Shown here in pieces: positions 27,975 through 40,810 of a stretch of 64,000 nucleotides of DNA. The stretch spans positions 434,001-498,000 of the forward strand of contig NZ_BDCH01000012.1 in assembly GCF_001613405.1 (NCBI RefSeq), given 5' to 3'. Position numbers and translations under genes: made by a program. This DNA comes from Nocardia crassostreae (GTDB taxonomy: Bacteria > Actinomycetota > Actinomycetes > Mycobacteriales > Mycobacteriaceae). Each line of letters begins with the position of its first letter. Within the stretch, counting starts at the first letter, position 1. Below the pieces are notes generated by a model. It worked only from the letters and a program-made list of their open reading frames with translations, did no database searches and was not told the origin of the DNA.

Positions 27975-29373
27975 CGAGCATCTCCTCCATCGACTCGTGC
28001 ACCGAAGCGGTCAGCACCGCGATATCGGCCATGGCGTCGCGATCGGCGGTGAGCCCGTAGAACACCCGCCCGTCGTAGGACGTGAGCCCGATACTCAGAG
28101 CCTGAAAGCGCAGCAATGGCGATACCGGGTACATCTCCAGCATCCGCGCGCCGCCGATGAACATCGGCTGCTGCGGACCCGGCGCATTGGTGATCACCAG
28201 ATTGAACGTGTGCTCAGCAAAGTTACTCGCCGATCGCACGCTCATGGCATGCAGGCTCGCCGGAGCGAATCCGGCCATGTGCACCAGCGTCCGCGCCCGT
28301 ACCCCGCGCTGATGCTGGGCGTGCGCCTCGGTGGCGTGCTTGATGTGCGCCAGCCGGATCACCGGATTCGGTTCGCCGACAGGCAGATCCACCAGCAGCG
28401 AGGTCACCTCCCCGGCCGGTTTCAGCTCCGCGCCGTCGGCGTAGACCGACATGGGCACCACCGCGCGCAGGGTATCGGCCTCGGTGAGCACCTGGCCGCG
28501 GGAGAGCAGCCAATTGCGCAGCGCGCCGGTGACCACGGCCAGGATGACATCGTTGATGGAGCAGTCGAACCGCTTGCGGATCTTGCGGTAGTCCTCCAGA
28601 TCGGTGCGCACCACCTCGACCCGCCGATTGCGGGAGGTCCGGGTGTTCAGGGGGCTGTCGGGTGCGCCGATGGCGGCCGTGCGCAGCATGGACACCATCT
28701 TCTTGACGGCCTTGCCGGTGGCGTCGAACAGCGCGAACGCCTCGGCGCTGTGATGGCGCGCGACCTCGAGGGCCTCGCGCGGCTGGGTGGCCAGGTGCAG
28801 GACCGTCCCGACCAGCAATTCCAGATCGGCGGGTTCGCGTTTCGCGCCCCACGGGGCCTCGGCGACCTCGCGCGGCGCGGCCGAGGTGTCCAGGATCACA
28901 TGCCCGATCTCGAGGGCGCTGTCGCCGTCCACCAGCGCCGAATGCGTTTTGGTGAAGATGGCCGAGCGGCCCTCGGAGAGGCCTTCCACCAGGTACATCT
29001 CCCACAGCGGGCGGGTGTGGTCAAGCGGCCGCGAGGCCAGGCGCGCCACCAGATCCAGCAGCTGATCGTCGGTGCCCGGCTCGGGCAGCGCGGAGCGCCG
29101 GATGTGATAGGTGATGTCGAAGTGCGGATCGTCCACCCAGACCGGGCGGCCCAGGGCGAACGGGATCTCGCGCACCTTGCGCCGGTACAGCGGCACCAGC
29201 GGTAGCCGCGATTCCACCAGGTCGACCAGGCCCTCGTAGTCCAATGGCGGCTTACCGGAGTTCCCGGTCGGCGCGGGATTGCGGAGAATGGCCAAGGATC
29301 CGATGTGCATCGGGTTGCTGCTCGACTCGAGCCGATAGAACGACGCGTCCTGCGGTGTCAGCCTGGTGATCAC
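27958..29373 (-). CDS. Wax ester synthase / acyl-CoA:diacylglycerol acyltransferase family
   Basis: A 471-residue WS/DGAT protein, the family that makes triacylglycerol and wax esters for storage. It starts VITRLTPQDASFYRLES, with MHIGSLAIL, SALPEPGT and RPLWEMYLVEGL, and later INDVILAVVTGALRNWL and FNLVITNAPGPQ. The catalytic HHxxxDG motif reads HSALVDG: the second His, the general base in related enzymes, is Ser. It may have low or altered activity. GTG 29373 starts it. It overlaps the next gene. Rv3233c/Rv3234c hold this place in M. tuberculosis. Confidence 0.9.
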   Translation of the reverse strand: MITRLTPQDASFYRLESSSNPMHIGSLAILRNPAPTGNSGKPPLDYEGLVDLVESRLPLVPLYRRKVREIPFALGRPVWVDDPHFDITYHIRRSALPEPGTDDQLLDLVARLASRPLDHTRPLWEMYLVEGLSEGRSAIFTKTHSALVDGDSALEIGHVILDTSAAPREVAEAPWGAKREPADLELLVGTVLHLATQPREALEVARHHSAEAFALFDATGKAVKKMVSMLRTAAIGAPDSPLNTRTSRNRRVEVVRTDLEDYRKIRKRFDCSINDVILAVVTGALRNWLLSRGQVLTEADTLRAVVPMSVYADGAELKPAGEVTSLLVDLPVGEPNPVIRLAHIKHATEAHAQHQRGVRARTLVHMAGFAPASLHAMSVRSASNFAEHTFNLVITNAPGPQQPMFIGGARMLEMYPVSPLLRFQALSIGLTSYDGRVFYGLTADRDAMADIAVLTASVHESMEEMLGACVQ

Positions 29374-29807
29374 GCTGCCCGCTACTCCCTTATCTTGCCT
29401 GCGCCCGCATGCTTTCCCCTGCCGAGGCGTCGGCGGTCGGCGTCGCGCGCCGATTGAGTGCAAGTTATCGCAATCCGATGACCAGGGGGGACCGTCCGGG
29501 CGCCACTGCCCGCCGCGCGCGCCCTCGTCGGCGCCCCCCGGCCCGGGTGTGCGGGCGCAAGCCTCCGCACGCCGGACGTTCCCCATGGTACGCCAGAGGA
29601 GTCTGAAACACCTTCTCCAACAATGCGATTCATGAGCGAATCGCCGCAGCTCAGCAAGGCTGTCCAGGGCTGAACGCAATTCACCCACGCCTACACAGCT
29701 GCCACACAGCGTTGCGCATTACCATGGCATTGCGTGCGCGCCCGCGTGCGCCTTTCCCGCCCCGGCGGGCGCCCAGACGACCACCGACCAGAGGAACGAC
29801 AAGACCC

Positions 29808-32639
<2,832 letters not shown>

Positions 32640-32653
32640 CCCCTGAAACCCAT

Positions 32654-32681
32654 TGGCCCCCTGGAGAAATCCAGGGGGCCA
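32654..32681. terminator. Terminator after secA
   Basis: TGGCCCCCTGG (32654-32664) pairs with CCAGGGGGCCA (32671-32681), loop AGAAAT, 15 nt after the secA stop codon and before the end of a convergent gene. Confidence 0.85.
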
Positions 32682-32714
32682 GTGTCGTTACCGGGCCGTT
32701 TCCGGGCGGGACGC

Positions 32715-33032
32715 CTAGTCGAGGTCGACCGATTCCCCCCAGTACCGCGGATCCCAGTTGATCAGGATCATCCCGGCCACACTGCCCGTGCAGGATCCGC
32801 AGGCGTTCACATGAATATGGCTGTCGACGTCGGTGTCGCCGTCCAGGACGGCGCGGGTGGAAAGCCAGACGGCGCGCAGGTACATGGCGGCGGGTCTGCC
32901 GCAGCGGACGCATTCGGGGAGCCCGTTCGCGGCATCGTTGCGGCCGATGCGCACCTCGGGCGTCACCGGCGCACCGGGACCCAAGGCCGCATCGAGGAGC
33001 GGCGAGAATTCCTTGCGCTCATAGTCTTCCAC
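32715..33032 (-). CDS. Hypothetical protein with two CxxC pairs
   Basis: A 105-residue protein not recognised as a named family. ECVRCGRPAAMYLR and NACGSCTGSVAGM give two CxxC pairs, a probable zinc ribbon, and a hydrophobic stretch GSVAGMILINW follows the second. It ends WDPRYWGESVDLD. It is convergent with secA and divergent from the Lnt-like gene. Codon use matches the neighbours, which supports a real gene. Confidence 0.7.
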   Translation of the reverse strand: MEDYERKEFSPLLDAALGPGAPVTPEVRIGRNDAANGLPECVRCGRPAAMYLRAVWLSTRAVLDGDTDVDSHIHVNACGSCTGSVAGMILINWDPRYWGESVDLD

Positions 33033-33220
33033 CTCGGCAGGCTAGCGACTTCCGAAAGCGGGCGCTACCGGTACCGATGTAGGGGCGGTAACGGTCGCCT
33101 CACCGTACGGTCGTAGTGCGAACTCACCCCCGGGTAGCATCCCCGAATCGCCTGGGCGGACCCAGTATTGAGGACGGCTCGGCGACGATCACGGTTCGCT
33201 GGGGGAGAGGCGGGCAACCG

Positions 33221-34636
33221 ATGCAGCGTGCGATCGTGGCGGCGGCGGCGATTGCGCTGTCGGCCGCGCTCTGGCATTTCGGCACCGGCCTGCACCCCCT
33301 GCCCGGTCTCGCATTCCTCGCGCCCCTACCGGTGCTGCTCCTAGCCCCGCGCGTCGGCGGCCCGGCGGCTTTCCTCGCCGGGGCGCTCGCCTGGCTGGGC
33401 GGGCAGGCGCAGATGTGGTCCTACTTCACCGTGACACTCGAACAACCGGCCGCCTTCACCGTGGCCCTGCTCGGCGGCTCCGCGCTCGTCTTCGGTGCGC
33501 TGATCGCACTGACGCGCGTCCTGCTGCTGTGGCATCGCCCGGTGCTGGCCGCACTCGTGGTGCCCGCGGGCTGGGTGACGCTGGAATACGTCCTGTCCCT
33601 GGCGGGCTCGACCGGAGCCTGGTGGAGCATCGCCTACACCCAAGCCGATGTGCTGCCCTTCATCCAGACGGCCGCATCGACCGGTGTCTGGGGCCTCACC
33701 TTCCTGATCCTGCTCGTGCCCGCCGCCGCGGCCGCCGTCGCCGCACCGGCAACCACACGGGCGCAATGGATTCGGGTCGGCGGCGGCCTGGTCGTGGCGC
33801 TGACGGCCGTGACCGCCTTCGGCGCCTGGCGGCTGGCCGCGCCCTACGAGCGCGAGCACGTCCGCGTCGGCCTGGTGGCGATCTCCCAACCGCCGGACTA
33901 CGTTCCGGTGGATTCACCCGACGGCCGGGATATGGTCGCGCGCGCGATCACCGAGATCGAACGCCTGGCCGATCAGGGCGCCCGTGCGGTCGTGCTCCCC
34001 GAAAAAGCCTGGCGCGCCGATGAATCCACCCTGCCGCTGCTGTCCGGTCCGCTCACCGAGGTCGCCGCCCGGCGCAATGTCCACGTGGTGGCGGGCCTGA
34101 TCCTCACCCGGGGCGGAACGAGCGTCAATGCCGCGATCGACTTCCCCTCGGGCGTGACCTATGCCAAGCAGTACCTGGTCCCCGGTCTGGAGAACGATCT
34201 CACGCCGGGCACGGAATTCACGCTGGTACCCGGCGAACCGTGGGCTCTCGCAGTCTGTTTCGATCTGGACCGCCCCAACCTGGTCCGTGCGAACCAGCGC
34301 CGGGGTGCGACGCTGCTGCTCGTCCCCGCCCTGGACTTCACCGATGATCACTGGCTGCACAGCCGCATGGCCGTGCTGCGCGGCGTCGAATCCGGCATGG
34401 GCGTGGCGCGGTCCGCGCAATTGGGTGAACTCGTGGCCGGTGATTCGCGCGGCCGCGTCCTGACCTCGGTGCGCGCCGATATCTCCGCCACCGCCACCGC
34501 GCTGGCCGATATCCCCCTCACCGAATCCCGCACGATCTACGCCCGTTTCGGCGACTGGTTCGCCTGGCTGTCGGTGGCGCTGTTCCTGCTGGCCGCCCTC
34601 GGCGCGGCGCCCTTGCGGCTGCGGCGATCCCACTGA
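33221..34636 (+). CDS. Apolipoprotein N-acyltransferase-like nitrilase membrane protein
   Basis: A 471-residue protein with five to six N-terminal helices, a nitrilase domain and a last helix (WLSVALFLLAALGAAPL), the layout of Lnt. The catalytic triad is readable: Glu in VVLPEKAW, Lys in TYAKQYLVPG, Cys in ALAVCFDLD. Lnt adds the third acyl chain to lipoproteins. This sequence is more divergent than the Ppm1/Lnt of mycobacteria and no lgt, lsp or ppm1 gene is adjacent, so it could be a second, specialised copy. ATG 33221 has GGGGGAGAGG upstream. Confidence 0.8.
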   Translation: MQRAIVAAAAIALSAALWHFGTGLHPLPGLAFLAPLPVLLLAPRVGGPAAFLAGALAWLGGQAQMWSYFTVTLEQPAAFTVALLGGSALVFGALIALTRVLLLWHRPVLAALVVPAGWVTLEYVLSLAGSTGAWWSIAYTQADVLPFIQTAASTGVWGLTFLILLVPAAAAAVAAPATTRAQWIRVGGGLVVALTAVTAFGAWRLAAPYEREHVRVGLVAISQPPDYVPVDSPDGRDMVARAITEIERLADQGARAVVLPEKAWRADESTLPLLSGPLTEVAARRNVHVVAGLILTRGGTSVNAAIDFPSGVTYAKQYLVPGLENDLTPGTEFTLVPGEPWALAVCFDLDRPNLVRANQRRGATLLLVPALDFTDDHWLHSRMAVLRGVESGMGVARSAQLGELVAGDSRGRVLTSVRADISATATALADIPLTESRTIYARFGDWFAWLSVALFLLAALGAAPLRLRRSH

Positions 34637-34670
34637 ACGCCGCGCCCGGCGTACGCCGAGGGCAGCGGTC

Positions 34671-34835
34671 TCAGGGCGCCCACCGCGCCCGATCCCACTC
34701 GTCCTGCCAATCATCCGGATCGGCTGCCCCGGGCGGCAGGTCGTCGTCCTCGCGCTCATCGGGCTCCGGCGGCGTCGGCTCCGGTTTGTCCGCCGATTGC
34801 GGGGCGCCCTCGGCGTCGTCGTCCCCATTGCTCAT
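34671..34835 (-). CDS. Small acidic protein of unknown function
   Basis: A 54-residue protein, MSNGDDDAEGAPQSADKPEP onward, almost half Asp, Glu and Pro, ending DWQDEWDRARWAP. GAGGGG stands 7 nt before ATG 34835. The charge pattern and the tryptophan-rich end resemble short disordered actinobacterial proteins; no domain is recognised. It converges with the Lnt-like gene. Confidence 0.6.
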   Translation of the reverse strand: MSNGDDDAEGAPQSADKPEPTPPEPDEREDDDLPPGAADPDDWQDEWDRARWAP

Positions 34836-35473
34836 GCGATCCCCTCGGTGCTCGTAACTCCGTGAAGGCGCCAGTTGGCAATCTTTCAGCAAACTTACTC
34901 GCCCGGAGCCGGATCGGCATGGCGGGGTGCCCCCGCGGACCGGCCGCCTCCGGGTCGACCGAATCCGCGGCCAATTCCACCGACGCCGAAATACCTGGCA
35001 CGCGCTATTCCGGAATTGCAATGCGAATGGAATTCCGATCTCGCTGATCGGAATAGGACGCGATTCCGCGCATGCGAATTCGACCCGGCGCCGATAAGCG
35101 ACGGGCAGTGATACAAATTGGGACACTTCGATTGAAAATCCCTTGTCGCGATGCGCGCGTCCCCGCGGGCGCGAATCGCCGACATCCCCTCCGGAAGCTC
35201 GTCTGTGAACGGCCGGTCGGCCGTCGGTCGGACATTATCATTCCATCGTGCCGAAGAGGATCGGCCGCTGTATCGGTCACTGGATCGGTCGGTAGGTTTA
35301 GGCACTGCTCAGAGCGACGCAGGTCACTGTCGAGCCGGGATCCGGCGGCGGGTCGACCGCCGAATCGGCCGACCCGATGCGCCGCTCAGTTATGTGCGCG
35401 ACTTTGCACATTTAAATGCCCATGATGTGGACTTGAAATTGATTACAGGTTGACAAACGAGGTAACTTGCGTC
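34836..35473. other. 638-bp intergenic region before the LuxR gene
   Basis: No gene is supported. The stretch is less GC-rich than its neighbours. Near 35212-35300 the word TCGGTC/ATCGGTC recurs (CCGGTCGGCCGTCGGTCGG, TATCGGTCACTGGATCGGTC), and similar words occur after the LuxR gene at 38385-38440. TTGACA at 35450 is a candidate -35 element. It probably holds the promoter of the LuxR gene and of the small acidic gene. Confidence 0.45.
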
Positions 35474-38083
35474 GTGCGCGAGAAACAAGTGCTCTATGGG
35501 CGGGGACAAGAACAGGACGAGCTGGATCGAATGCTCGTCGCGGCCCGATCCGGTAGTGGATCGGCCGTCGTCTTGTGGGGTGATCCGGGAATCGGCAAGT
35601 CCGCGCTGCTCAATGCCGCCGCCGACCGCGCCGTCGAATTCCGTGTACTGCGCTGCCGCGGTTCGCGCGCCGAGTCCGAACTGCCTTTCGCGGCGCTGCA
35701 CGAACTGCTGCTCCCTGTCGCCGAGCGGGTGGCGCTGCTGACCGCGCCGCAGGCCGCCGCCCTGGCGACGGCCCTCGGCGCGGCGGCCGGTCCCGCCGAC
35801 GGCTTCCTGGTCGGCGCGGCGCTGGTCGCCCTGTTGTCCGGGCTCGCGACCGCGGGCCCGGTGCTGCTGATCGTGGACGATGCGCAGCTGGTGGACGATG
35901 CCACCGCCCGCGCCCTGGTTTTCGCGGTGCGCAGGCTCGTCGTCGCGCCCGTGGTGCTGTGGTGCGCGCAGCGCGACGATCCGGCCGCATCGGCCTGGGG
36001 CCAACTCTGCGCAATGCCGCTCGCCGGGCTGCCCGCCGCGGATGCGCGATCGTTGCTGGAGGATCAGCATCCGGGTATCGCGAACCAGCGCGCCGTGCGT
36101 GCCCTGCAGGCGGCGACCGGCAATCCGCTGGCATTGCGCGAACTTCCGATTGAGGCCGAGGAATTCGCGGGCATTGCGCGCGGGCCGGTTCCGCTGGGGC
36201 CGCGGCTGCGCGCCGCCTTCCGGGACCGGATCGCCGAGCTCCCGGACGCGGTGCGCACGCTGCTCGTCGTGGTGGCCGCCGAGGCGCGCGGGATGATCGG
36301 CGTGGTCGGGGCCGCCGCCACCGCCCTGGGCCTCCCCGAATCCGCCTGGGAGCAGGCGGAAGCGGCGGGCTGGCTGGAGGTCGGCGACGGCCGGGTGGAG
36401 ATGCGGCACCGGCTGCTGTGCACGGCCGTCTACGACGCCGCGACCCCGGCGCAGCGACGGACCGTGCACCTCGCCGTGGCCGCCGCGCTGACCTGCCCCG
36501 CGGACGCCGTCCGCGCCGACTGGCATCGCGCCATCGCGGCCGATCGCCCCGATGCGGAATTGGCGGCCGCCCTGGCCGCGGGCGCGGAGCGGGCCGGGGG
36601 CGAACCCGCCACCGCGGCGTCCATGCTGCGCCGGGCCGCCGCCATCACCCCCGACCCGGATGCCGCCGGTTTCCGGCTGGCCGCCGCCGCCCGGCACGCC
36701 TGGGAGAGCGGCGATATCGAGTCGGCGTGCCGTCTGCTCGACCGGGCCGCCGAACGGGTGACCGCCGATCGGCTGGCCATCGCCAGCGGCGGGCTGGCGG
36801 GCCGCGTGGAGCTGGTGTCCGGTGATCCGGAACGCGCGAGCCGGATCCTGGTGCGCGACGCCGAGATCGTCGATCCGGTCGATGCCGCGGGCCTGCGCAC
36901 GCTGGCCCGCCGCGCCCGCTGGGCGGCCGGGCACGACGATATCGACCGCCCGGACTTCGCGGCCTTCCATACCGAGCCCGATCCCCGCCTGGCCCAGCGG
37001 TTGCTGCCGCCCGCCGCGCTGGTGCTCCTGTGGGGCATGGGCGATCGGGCGCTCGAGCCCTACACTCAGGCCGCGCGCTGGCACACCGCCGAGACCTCCC
37101 CGGGCGCGGTCTGCCTGCTGCCGCAGCTGGCGACCCTGCAATTCGCCAACGGCCGCTGGGCCGCGGGCGAGGAGACCCTCGCCGAGGCGTTCGAGCTGGC
37201 GCGCTCCGGCGGCGTGCACAATATGCTCGCCCAGTGCTGGAATCTGCGGGCCCGGCTGGCCGCGCTGCGCGGTGATGCCGACGCCGTCGCCGAGAGCGTG
37301 GACCGCGCGCTCGCCCTGGCCCGGCCCAATGGCGCGAATGTGCTCATCGCCCAGTCCTATTGGCAGCTCGGCTTCCTGGCCCTGGGCACCGGCAATGCGG
37401 AGACCGCCCACCTGCGCCTGCGTGCGATGCTCCAGCCCGGCCACGAGGCCCGCCATCCCACTTACGCCCGGCTCGCCGTGCTCGATATGGTCGATGCCGC
37501 CTGCCGCGTGGGCCGGTTCGACGAGGCGACCGCGTACTACGAGCTCATTCGCGATTGGGCCCTGCGCTCCCGGGCCACCTGGGCCATCGCGGACGCCTAC
37601 GCCTGCCGCGCGCTGCTGGGCGCCGACGATCGCACCGACCACTACTTCCGCCGGGCGCTCGCGGTCGGTGACGTTCGCCACGGTCCCATCCGCCACGCCC
37701 GCATCCAGCTGCACTACGGCAAGTGGCTGCGCCGCAACCGCCGTCGGGGTAACGCGGCCGGACAGTTGCGCGCGGCCCTGGAGGCTTTCGAGCGCTCCGG
37801 CGCCCACCAGTGGGCCACCCGCGCCCGCCTCGAACTCGACCTCACCGGCAAGCGCTCCGCCGTGGCCGACAACGGCTCGCTGCTGACCATCCAGGAATTG
37901 CGGGTGGCGCTACTGGCCGCACAGGGCATGACCAATCGCGAGATCGGCGCCGAACTGCTGCTCAGCCCGCGCACCGTGGGTCATCACCTGTCCCGAATAT
38001 TCGGCAAACTCGGCCTCAGTGGCCGCGCCGAACTGGCCGCCATCGATTTCGAGAACGGCATGCGAATCATCCGACCAATTTGA
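35474..38083 (+). CDS. Large ATP-binding LuxR-family (LAL) transcriptional regulator
   Basis: A protein of 869 residues. N-terminal AAA-type ATPase: Walker A LWGDPGIGKSALLNAAA near residues 31-47 and Walker B VLLIVDDAQLVDD; a long helical TPR-like middle; C-terminal LuxR HTH LLAAQGMTNREIGAELLLSPRTVGHHLSRIFGKLGL (split here by eye at TNREIGAEL). The architecture is that of MalT/LAL pathway regulators. GTG 35474 is chosen; a TTG at 35450 would add eight residues, and the ribosome binding site favours neither. The target is not obvious: the flanking genes are small secreted proteins and rsgA-aroA. Confidence 0.9.
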   Translation: MREKQVLYGRGQEQDELDRMLVAARSGSGSAVVLWGDPGIGKSALLNAAADRAVEFRVLRCRGSRAESELPFAALHELLLPVAERVALLTAPQAAALATALGAAAGPADGFLVGAALVALLSGLATAGPVLLIVDDAQLVDDATARALVFAVRRLVVAPVVLWCAQRDDPAASAWGQLCAMPLAGLPAADARSLLEDQHPGIANQRAVRALQAATGNPLALRELPIEAEEFAGIARGPVPLGPRLRAAFRDRIAELPDAVRTLLVVVAAEARGMIGVVGAAATALGLPESAWEQAEAAGWLEVGDGRVEMRHRLLCTAVYDAATPAQRRTVHLAVAAALTCPADAVRADWHRAIAADRPDAELAAALAAGAERAGGEPATAASMLRRAAAITPDPDAAGFRLAAAARHAWESGDIESACRLLDRAAERVTADRLAIASGGLAGRVELVSGDPERASRILVRDAEIVDPVDAAGLRTLARRARWAAGHDDIDRPDFAAFHTEPDPRLAQRLLPPAALVLLWGMGDRALEPYTQAARWHTAETSPGAVCLLPQLATLQFANGRWAAGEETLAEAFELARSGGVHNMLAQCWNLRARLAALRGDADAVAESVDRALALARPNGANVLIAQSYWQLGFLALGTGNAETAHLRLRAMLQPGHEARHPTYARLAVLDMVDAACRVGRFDEATAYYELIRDWALRSRATWAIADAYACRALLGADDRTDHYFRRALAVGDVRHGPIRHARIQLHYGKWLRRNRRRGNAAGQLRAALEAFERSGAHQWATRARLELDLTGKRSAVADNGSLLTIQELRVALLAAQGMTNREIGAELLLSPRTVGHHLSRIFGKLGLSGRAELAAIDFENGMRIIRPI

Positions 38084-38144
38084 CGATCACCCGGTGGGGC
38101 GTCGAATTCCAGGAATGGTTATAACCAGCCCCCGCAGGTGTTTC

Positions 38145-38348
38145 TCACCGAATTCCGGGCGGGGGATCATAGGGTGGATTTCCCGGCGCGACCGCGGGCG
38201 GCGGCCGCAGCGGCGTCACCGCGCAGGCCGCCGACCCCGTCTCGCACAGCCACCGGCTCACCGGATCGGCGGCCGCCACCGCCGCGGTGGCCACCATCCC
38301 GAATGCCGCCGATACTCCCAGTGCGGCAACGGTTTTACGAACAAGCAA
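38145..38348 (-). CDS. Small secreted protein, proline-rich C-terminus
   Basis: A 67-residue product, LLVRKTVAALGVSAAFGMV then ATAAVAAADP, giving a signal peptide with cleavage near AAA-DP, then CETGSAACAV (two Cys) and a proline-rich tail PPAVAPGNPPYDPPPGIR. The start is TTG 38348; GGAGGGG is 8 nt upstream, which decides it. No family is recognised. Similar short secreted proteins are frequent in Nocardia and Mycobacterium. Confidence 0.55.
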   Translation of the reverse strand: MLVRKTVAALGVSAAFGMVATAAVAAADPVSRWLCETGSAACAVTPLRPPPAVAPGNPPYDPPPGIR

Positions 38349-38440
38349 GATGCTGACCCCTCCATCGGCAATCGCTCGGAGGGTAGCGGCGCGACATCGG
38401 CCGCGCGATCGGTCGTCGAATCGGTCGTCGTATCGGCCGG

Positions 38441-39448
38441 TCAGGGCGCGGTCTGGGTGCGGAACCAGGGGTCGTTGGAATTGAGGGCCGTCAGGAGCAG
38501 GCGGATGGCCGCCACGCGGCGCTCCTTGCCGGGGAGATCGTCCAGGGCGCACTCCGGATCGGTGGGCGGGCCCAGATGCGTGCAGCCGCGGGGGCAGTCC
38601 TCGATGGCCTCGGCGAGATCGGAGAAGGCATTGATGACATCGTCGGGGGTGATGTGGGCCAGGCCGAAGGACCGCACGCCGGGGGTGTCGATGACCCAAC
38701 CGCCGTCGGGCAGCGGGAGGGCGACCGACTGGGTGGAGGTGTGGCGGCCCTTGCCGACGCCGGAGACCTCACCGACGGCGCGATCCGCGTCGGGGACAAG
38801 GCGATTCACCAGGGTGGACTTACCGACGCCGGAGTGGCCGATGAAGGCGGTGAGGCGGTCGTCGAGCAGGTCGAGGACCGGCTCCAGCGGATCCTCGATA
38901 CCGCCGTAGACGATGGTCAGATCCAAATCCTCGAAGGCGGCGGCGAATTCGGACTCGGCGGCCAGATCATGCTTGGTCAGGCACAGAATCGGTTGCAGGC
39001 CACCGACATACGCGGCGACCATGGCGCGCTCGACGAAACCGGTGCGCGGCGGCGGATCGGCCAGGGCCACCACGATGAAGAGCTGTTCGGCATTGGCCAC
39101 CACCACGCGTTCGAACGGGTCGGTGTCATCGGCGGTGCGGCGCAGCACCGTTCGGCGGTCGGCCACGCGCACGATGCGGGACAGGGTGTCGGGCTTACCG
39201 GACAGATCGCCGACCACATCCACCTGATCGCCGACGACAATGGGCGTGCGGCCGAGTTCCCGCGCGCGCATGGCGACGATGGGGCGGTCCGGATCGCCGT
39301 CGAGCACACAGCCCCAGCGGCCGCGATCGACCGAAACCACCATGGCCGCTTCGGCATCCAGATGCTGGGGGCGGGTCTTGGTGCGCGGGCGCGTGCCCTT
39401 GCCCGGGCGCACCCGGACATCGGACTCGTCGTACTCGCGCCGCCTCAG
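38441..39448 (-). CDS. rsgA: Ribosome small subunit-dependent GTPase A
   Basis: RsgA (335 residues) is a circularly permuted GTPase that checks 30S maturation. Seen: OB domain with [16 protein letters not shown]4 motif LTKHDL, P-loop [17 protein letters not shown]3 [11 protein letters not shown] and a C-terminal zinc knuckle [16 protein letters not shown]. The conserved N-terminal block [21 protein letters not shown] (split after DVRV) begins after CTG 39448, which overlaps the aroA stop codon (CTGA). No ATG, GTG or TTG precedes it in frame within the gene boundary; a GTG at 39412 would lose conserved residues. Confidence 0.92.
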   Translation of the reverse strand: MRRREYDESDVRVRPGKGTRPRTKTRPQHLDAEAAMVVSVDRGRWGCVLDGDPDRPIVAMRARELGRTPIVVGDQVDVVGDLSGKPDTLSRIVRVADRRTVLRRTADDTDPFERVVVANAEQLFIVVALADPPPRTGFVERAMVAAYVGGLQPILCLTKHDLAAESEFAAAFEDLDLTIVYGGIEDPLEPVLDLLDDRLTAFIGHSGVGKSTLVNRLVPDADRAVGEVSGVGKGRHTSTQSVALPLPDGGWVIDTPGVRSFGLAHITPDDVINAFSDLAEAIEDCPRGCTHLGPPTDPECALDDLPGKERRVAAIRLLLTALNSNDPWFRTQTAP

Positions 39449-40719
39449 CGGTCTGCTCCCAGCATGCCCTGCCAGAGTTCTACGAAGTCGGGAAGTGTCT
39501 TGGCGGTGGTGCCGATGTCCTCGATCTCGACGCCCGGCACGGTCAGCCCGATAATGGCCCCGGCGGTGGCCATGCGATGGTCGGCATAGGAATGCCACTG
39601 CCCGCCGTGCAATGGCGCGGGCACGATGTAGAGCCCGTCCTCGGTCTCGGTGACCTTGCCGTCGAGCCGGTTGATCTCGGTGGAGAGCGCTGCGAGGCGG
39701 TCGGTTTCGTGGCCGCGCAAATGCGCGATGCCCCGCAGCCGCGACGGCGAATCGGCCAGCGCCGCCAGCGCCGCCACGGTGGGCGTCAGCTCGCCCACAT
39801 CGTGCAGATCGATATCGATACCGGCCAGCCGCTCCGGCCCGCGCACGGTCAGCGTCCCGTCGAAGATGCGCGCCTCCGCGCCCATCCGCACCAGAATCTC
39901 CCGGATCACGTCACCGGGCTGGGTGGTGTACCGCGGCCAGTGCGGAATGCTCACCTCGCCGCCGGTGACCGCGGCCGCCGCCAGGAACGGCGTCGCATTG
40001 GACAGATCCGGCTCGACATCCCAGTCCACCGCGCGAATCGGCCCGGGCGCGACGGTCCAGGTCTGCGCCTTGCGCGGATCGGTGGGCGCGTCCACCCGCA
40101 CATCGGCCGCGCGCAGCATCTGCACGGTCATCTCGATATGCGGCATGGACGGCAGCGCCGCGCCATTGTGGTGCACGGTGATGCCGTTCTCGAACCGCGC
40201 CGCCGAGAGCAGCAGCCCGGAGACGAACTGCGAGGATCCGGAGGCGTCGATGGTGATCGGCCCGCCGCGCAGCGATCCGGTGCCGTGCACCACGAAAGGC
40301 AGTGCGTCGCCGTCGATATCGACGCCCAGCCCGCGCAGCGCCTCCAGAATGGTGCCCAGCGGCCGCACCCGCGCCTGCTCGTCGCCGTCGAAGGCCACAT
40401 CCCCGGTGGCCAGCGCCGCCACCGGCGGGACGAACCGCATGACCGTGCCCGCGAGCCCGCAATCGACGACCGCGCCGCCGAAGGCCCGCGGCGGCGTGAC
40501 CGTCAGGGTGTCGCCGTCGCCCTCGATACCCGCGCCCATGGCCCGCAGCGCCTCGATCATGAGGTTGGTGTCGCGGCTGCGCAGCGCCCCCGTGATGGTC
40601 GACGGTTGATCCGCCAGTGCGGCGAGGATCAGCGCCCGGTTGGTAATGGATTTGGACCCGGGCAAGGTCACGGTGGCGTGCACGGGCAGTTCGACATGGG
40701 GCGCGGGCCAGAAAGTCAC
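39445..40719 (-). CDS. aroA: 3-phosphoshikimate 1-carboxyvinyltransferase (EPSP synthase)
   Basis: AroA (424 residues) transfers the enolpyruvyl group of PEP to shikimate-3-phosphate in aromatic amino-acid synthesis. The substrate loop [19 protein letters not shown] (near residues 16-34), [36 protein letters not shown] and the late [16 protein letters not shown] are all present. GTG 40719 is used ([13 protein letters not shown]); an upstream extension would add an implausible arginine-rich start. It overlaps rsgA by 4 nt, the same operon as Rv3227-Rv3228. Confidence 0.96.
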   Translation of the reverse strand: MTFWPAPHVELPVHATVTLPGSKSITNRALILAALADQPSTITGALRSRDTNLMIEALRAMGAGIEGDGDTLTVTPPRAFGGAVVDCGLAGTVMRFVPPVAALATGDVAFDGDEQARVRPLGTILEALRGLGVDIDGDALPFVVHGTGSLRGGPITIDASGSSQFVSGLLLSAARFENGITVHHNGAALPSMPHIEMTVQMLRAADVRVDAPTDPRKAQTWTVAPGPIRAVDWDVEPDLSNATPFLAAAAVTGGEVSIPHWPRYTTQPGDVIREILVRMGAEARIFDGTLTVRGPERLAGIDIDLHDVGELTPTVAALAALADSPSRLRGIAHLRGHETDRLAALSTEINRLDGKVTETEDGLYIVPAPLHGGQWHSYADHRMATAGAIIGLTVPGVEIEDIGTTAKTLPDFVELWQGMLGADR

Positions 40720-40810
40720 CGCCCTATCTTCCCAAACGAGCGACGCCCGCCGGGGCCGCACGCCCCTTTCCGGGCAATTCTGGCACCGACGGGCGTCCCG
40801 GGCGTCGAAA

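Noticed and set aside
35390..37807. 805-codon open frame on the - strand opposite the LuxR gene
   Set aside because: Gly/Arg/Gln-rich shadow without domains or ribosome binding site.
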